Source of the DNA: an uncultured Oscillospiraceae bacterium
GTDB taxonomy: Bacteria; Bacillota; Clostridia; Oscillospirales; Oscillospiraceae
Direction: 5' to 3'
Length of the DNA: 7,103 nt
Assembly: GCA_900752285.1 (NCBI GenBank)
Contig: CAADUW010000248.1
Coordinates: 1-7,103, forward strand
The notes under the pieces are model-generated. The model did not search any database. It had not been told where the DNA came from and saw only the letters and a program-made list of their open reading frames with translations. The position numbers and the translations under genes are program-made. Shown piece by piece: positions 5,342 to 7,103 of the stretch; the stretch's first letter is position 1, and each line of letters begins with the position of its first letter.

Positions 5342-6769
5342 ATGAAAAACAGCGAAAAGACACTGGATATGATCGTGTCCCTGTGCAAGAACCGGGGCTT
5401 TGTCTATGCCGGTTCCGAAATTTACGGCGGACTTGCCAACGCCTGGGACTACGGCCCTCTCGGCGTGGAATTCAAGAACAACGTAAAGAAGGCCTGGCTC
5501 AAGAAGTTTGTGCAGGAGTCCGACTATAACGTGGGACTGGACGCCGCCATTCTCATGAACCCCACCACCTGGGTCACCACCGGCCACGTGGGCAACTTCT
5601 CCGATCCCCTTGTGGACTGCAAGGGCTGCGGCGCCCGGCAGCGGGCAGACAAGCTCATCGAGGCCTGCGAGGCGGGCAAGGCGGTCAATGTGGACGCCAT
5701 GAGCTTTGAGGAAATGGACAAATTTATCGCCGGGCACGAGGAAGTGGTCTGCCCCAACTGCGGCAAGCATAACTTCACCCCCATCCGGAAGTTCAACCTG
5801 ATGTTCAAGACGAAAATCGGCGTCACCGAGGATTCCTCCTCCGATGTCTACCTCCGTCCCGAGACCGCTCAGGGCATTTTCGTGAACTTCGCCAACATTC
5901 AGCGCACCACCCGGAAGAAGCTGCCCTTCGGCGTGTGTCAGGTGGGCAAGGCCTTCCGGAACGAGATCACCCCCGGCAACTTCACCTTCCGGACCCGGGA
6001 ATTCGAGCAGATGGAGTGCGAGTTCTTCTGCCAGCCGGGCAGCGACCTGGAATGGTTTGCCTACTGGAAGGACTTCTGCAAGAACTGGCTGTTGAGCCTG
6101 GGCATCAAGGAGGACAGCCTGCGTCTGCGTGACCACGAGCCTGCCGAGCTGGCCTTTTACTCCCGGGCAACCACCGACATTGAGTACCAGTTCCCCTTCG
6201 GCAGCGGCTGGGGCGAGCTGTGGGGCATTGCCGACCGGACGAATTACGACCTGGGCCGCCATCAGGAGGCCTCCGGCAAGAGCCTTGAGTACTACGATCA
6301 GGAAAAGAACGAGCACTATATCCCCTACGTCATCGAACCGTCTCTGGGCTGCGACCGGGTGGCGCTGGCCTTCCTGTGCGAGGCCTACGATGAAGAGGTG
6401 GTGGGTCAGGACAAGAAGGGCAACCCCGACGTCCGCACCGTGCTGCACCTGCACCCCGCCCTCGCCCCCTTCAAGGCAGCGGTCCTGCCCCTGTCCAAGA
6501 AGCTGACCCCCAAGGCGGAGGAGATTTACAGAGAACTGCGGAAGGACTTCATGGTGGACTTTGACGACGCCGGCTCCATCGGCAAGCGTTACCGTCGGGA
6601 GGACGAGATCGGCACCCCCATGTGCATCACCGTGGACTTCCAGACCATCGGCGACGACAACCCCCCCGCCGACAACTGCGTCACCGTCCGGGACCGCGAC
6701 ACCATGGAGCAGGTGCGGATCCCCATCTCCGAGCTGAAATCCTACATCGCCAAAAAGTGCGAATTTTAA
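5342..6769 (+). CDS. glyS: Glycyl-tRNA synthetase, dimeric (alpha2) type
   Basis: The 475-residue class II synthetase charges tRNA-Gly with glycine in the cytosol. The N-terminal part has the family stretch [23 protein letters not shown] (residues 19-41). A zinc-ribbon-like insert follows, with CKGC (Cys93, Cys96) and CPNC (Cys137, Cys140). Then come [11 protein letters not shown] (170-180), class II motif 2 FRNEI (205-209) with [13 protein letters not shown] (217-229), glycine-site stretch [15 protein letters not shown] (290-304), motif 3 [10 protein letters not shown] (336-345) and the C-terminal anticodon-binding domain (about 371-470). Length is normal and nothing is broken. ATG 5342 is chosen because GGGAGG (5329-5334) is its RBS; ATG 5327 overlaps that RBS and would add five residues. 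It has its own promoter and ends in a strong terminator, so it is a single-gene unit. This is the COG0423 form, used in many Clostridia instead of the GlyQ/GlyS alpha2beta2 enzyme. Confidence 0.96.
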   Translation: MKNSEKTLDMIVSLCKNRGFVYAGSEIYGGLANAWDYGPLGVEFKNNVKKAWLKKFVQESDYNVGLDAAILMNPTTWVTTGHVGNFSDPLVDCKGCGARQRADKLIEACEAGKAVNVDAMSFEEMDKFIAGHEEVVCPNCGKHNFTPIRKFNLMFKTKIGVTEDSSSDVYLRPETAQGIFVNFANIQRTTRKKLPFGVCQVGKAFRNEITPGNFTFRTREFEQMECEFFCQPGSDLEWFAYWKDFCKNWLLSLGIKEDSLRLRDHEPAELAFYSRATTDIEYQFPFGSGWGELWGIADRTNYDLGRHQEASGKSLEYYDQEKNEHYIPYVIEPSLGCDRVALAFLCEAYDEEVVGQDKKGNPDVRTVLHLHPALAPFKAAVLPLSKKLTPKAEEIYRELRKDFMVDFDDAGSIGKRYRREDEIGTPMCITVDFQTIGDDNPPADNCVTVRDRDTMEQVRIPISELKSYIAKKCEF

Positions 6770-6772
6770 CCG

Positions 6773-6805
6773 AAGCGCCGCCGGAACCCCCGGCGGCGCT
6801 TTTTT
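6773..6805 (+). terminator. Strong intrinsic terminator of glyS
   Basis: GCGCCGCCGG (6775-6784) pairs exactly with CCGGCGGCGC (6790-6799) over a five-base loop, extended by two A-T pairs, and is followed by six T (6800-6805). It starts 3 bases after the glyS stop codon. Confidence 0.92.
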
Positions 6806-6828
6806 GCGCCTTTTCCCCCGGAGCACCC

Positions 6829-7103
6829 CCGGTAGGGGCAGCTGCCGCCCCTGCGAATGTTTTCGTTCCGCTGTACCTTTCATCCGGGAGATCCTCACGC
6901 CGCTTAAGAGGACTGGTTCGGAATGACCGGTTATCGGAGCGCAGCTCCCTTGGCTCTCCCCTTGGGAGAGCGGGCCAGGAAGAGCCGGCGGGGAGCGGCC
7001 CGTCCCCGTTGGGGCGGGGAGACTCCCCCTGCCACTTCGTGGCCCTCCCCCCTCATAAATGCGGGGGGCAAGGCTTGTCGTTCCGCTGTACCTTTCATCC
7101 GGG
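6829..7103 (+). repeat. Interspersed repeat copy A and adjoining GC-rich hairpin modules, runs off the window
   Basis: This 275-base non-coding stretch is a string of repeat modules. A GGGGCAGCTGCCGCCCC stem (6834-6850) leads into a 26-base unit (6863-6888) that recurs without change at 7078-7103, the window end, so further copies may follow. Next come the TCCGGGAGA...CTCACGC and TTCGGAATGACCGG modules shared, inverted, with 4140-4268. After these are perfect small stems: GGAGC/GCTCC (6936-6948), GCTCTCCC/GGGAGAGC (6953-6971), CCCC/GGGG (7004-7014), GCCAC/GTGGC (7031-7043) and CCCCCC/GGGGGG (7047-7068). The CTCTCCC-TT-GGGAGAG and CCACTTCGTGG units resemble intergenic repeats I recall in Oscillospiraceae genomes. 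No gene is seen. Confidence 0.6.

Noticed and set aside
4094..6898. A 934-codon open frame on the minus strand opposite plsC and glyS
   Set aside because: It crosses terminators, promoters and the opposite genes, its product is low-complexity (rich in Gly, Val, His, Gln, Leu) with no family features, and GC-rich codon use on the plus strand explains the lack of stops.
6829..7103. Possible CRISPR-like array at the right end
   Set aside because: Only two copies of the 26-base unit are present, 215 bases apart, with hairpin-rich repeat DNA between them rather than uniform spacers; no cas genes are seen.

Overview
The window looks like a chromosomal segment of a Gram-positive, fairly GC-rich gut Clostridia bacterium, most likely of the Oscillospiraceae/Ruminococcaceae type. 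This is inference. It rests on strong AGGAGG-type ribosome binding sites, the dimeric (alpha2-type) glycyl-tRNA synthetase, the clostridial flavour of the AMP-forming ligase, and GC-rich interspersed repeats of a kind I recall as common in these genomes. No rRNA, tRNA or CRISPR array is present.

Left third (1 to about 1400), accessory DNA. By eye it is less GC-rich (roughly 45-50% on sampled lines, against about 60% further right). It opens inside an ABC-2 type transporter permease. A perfect RBS and a lipoprotein signal sequence follow, and the reading frame stops three codons after the lipobox cysteine. Then come a strong hairpin followed by a GTGCGC-type sequence resembling a mobilisation origin (oriT), two more terminator-like hairpins, and a 71-residue coiled-coil protein resembling the DUF3847 family that usually sits just upstream of a MobA/MobL relaxase. 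No relaxase follows, so this looks like the scar of an integrated mobilisable element, closed by a hairpin terminator.

Middle (1430-3944, minus strand), a probable two-gene operon. A class I adenylate-forming acyl-CoA ligase is followed by a multi-pass membrane acyltransferase of the DUF1624/HGSNAT type. It is read from an extended -10 promoter at about 4030-4058.

The 410-bp divergent intergenic region (3945-4354) holds that promoter, an opposing plus-strand promoter (4098-4126), a near-perfect 15/16-bp inverted repeat that could be an operator, and a copy of an interspersed repeat inside the leader of the plus-strand gene.

Right part (4355-6805, plus strand). A PlsC-type 1-acylglycerol-3-phosphate acyltransferase is followed by glycyl-tRNA synthetase, which has its own promoter overlapping the plsC stop codon, a leader hairpin, and a perfect 10-bp terminator. 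The remaining 298 bp hold a second, inverted copy of the interspersed repeat plus further repeat modules.

The divergent pair of fatty-acid activation (ligase) and phospholipid synthesis (PlsC), with a membrane acyltransferase behind the ligase, suggests a small lipid or envelope module next to housekeeping glyS. I found no convincing new defence or biosynthetic system. The most unusual parts are the decayed mobilisation region, the operator-like inverted repeat, and the opposed repeat copies bracketing plsC-glyS.
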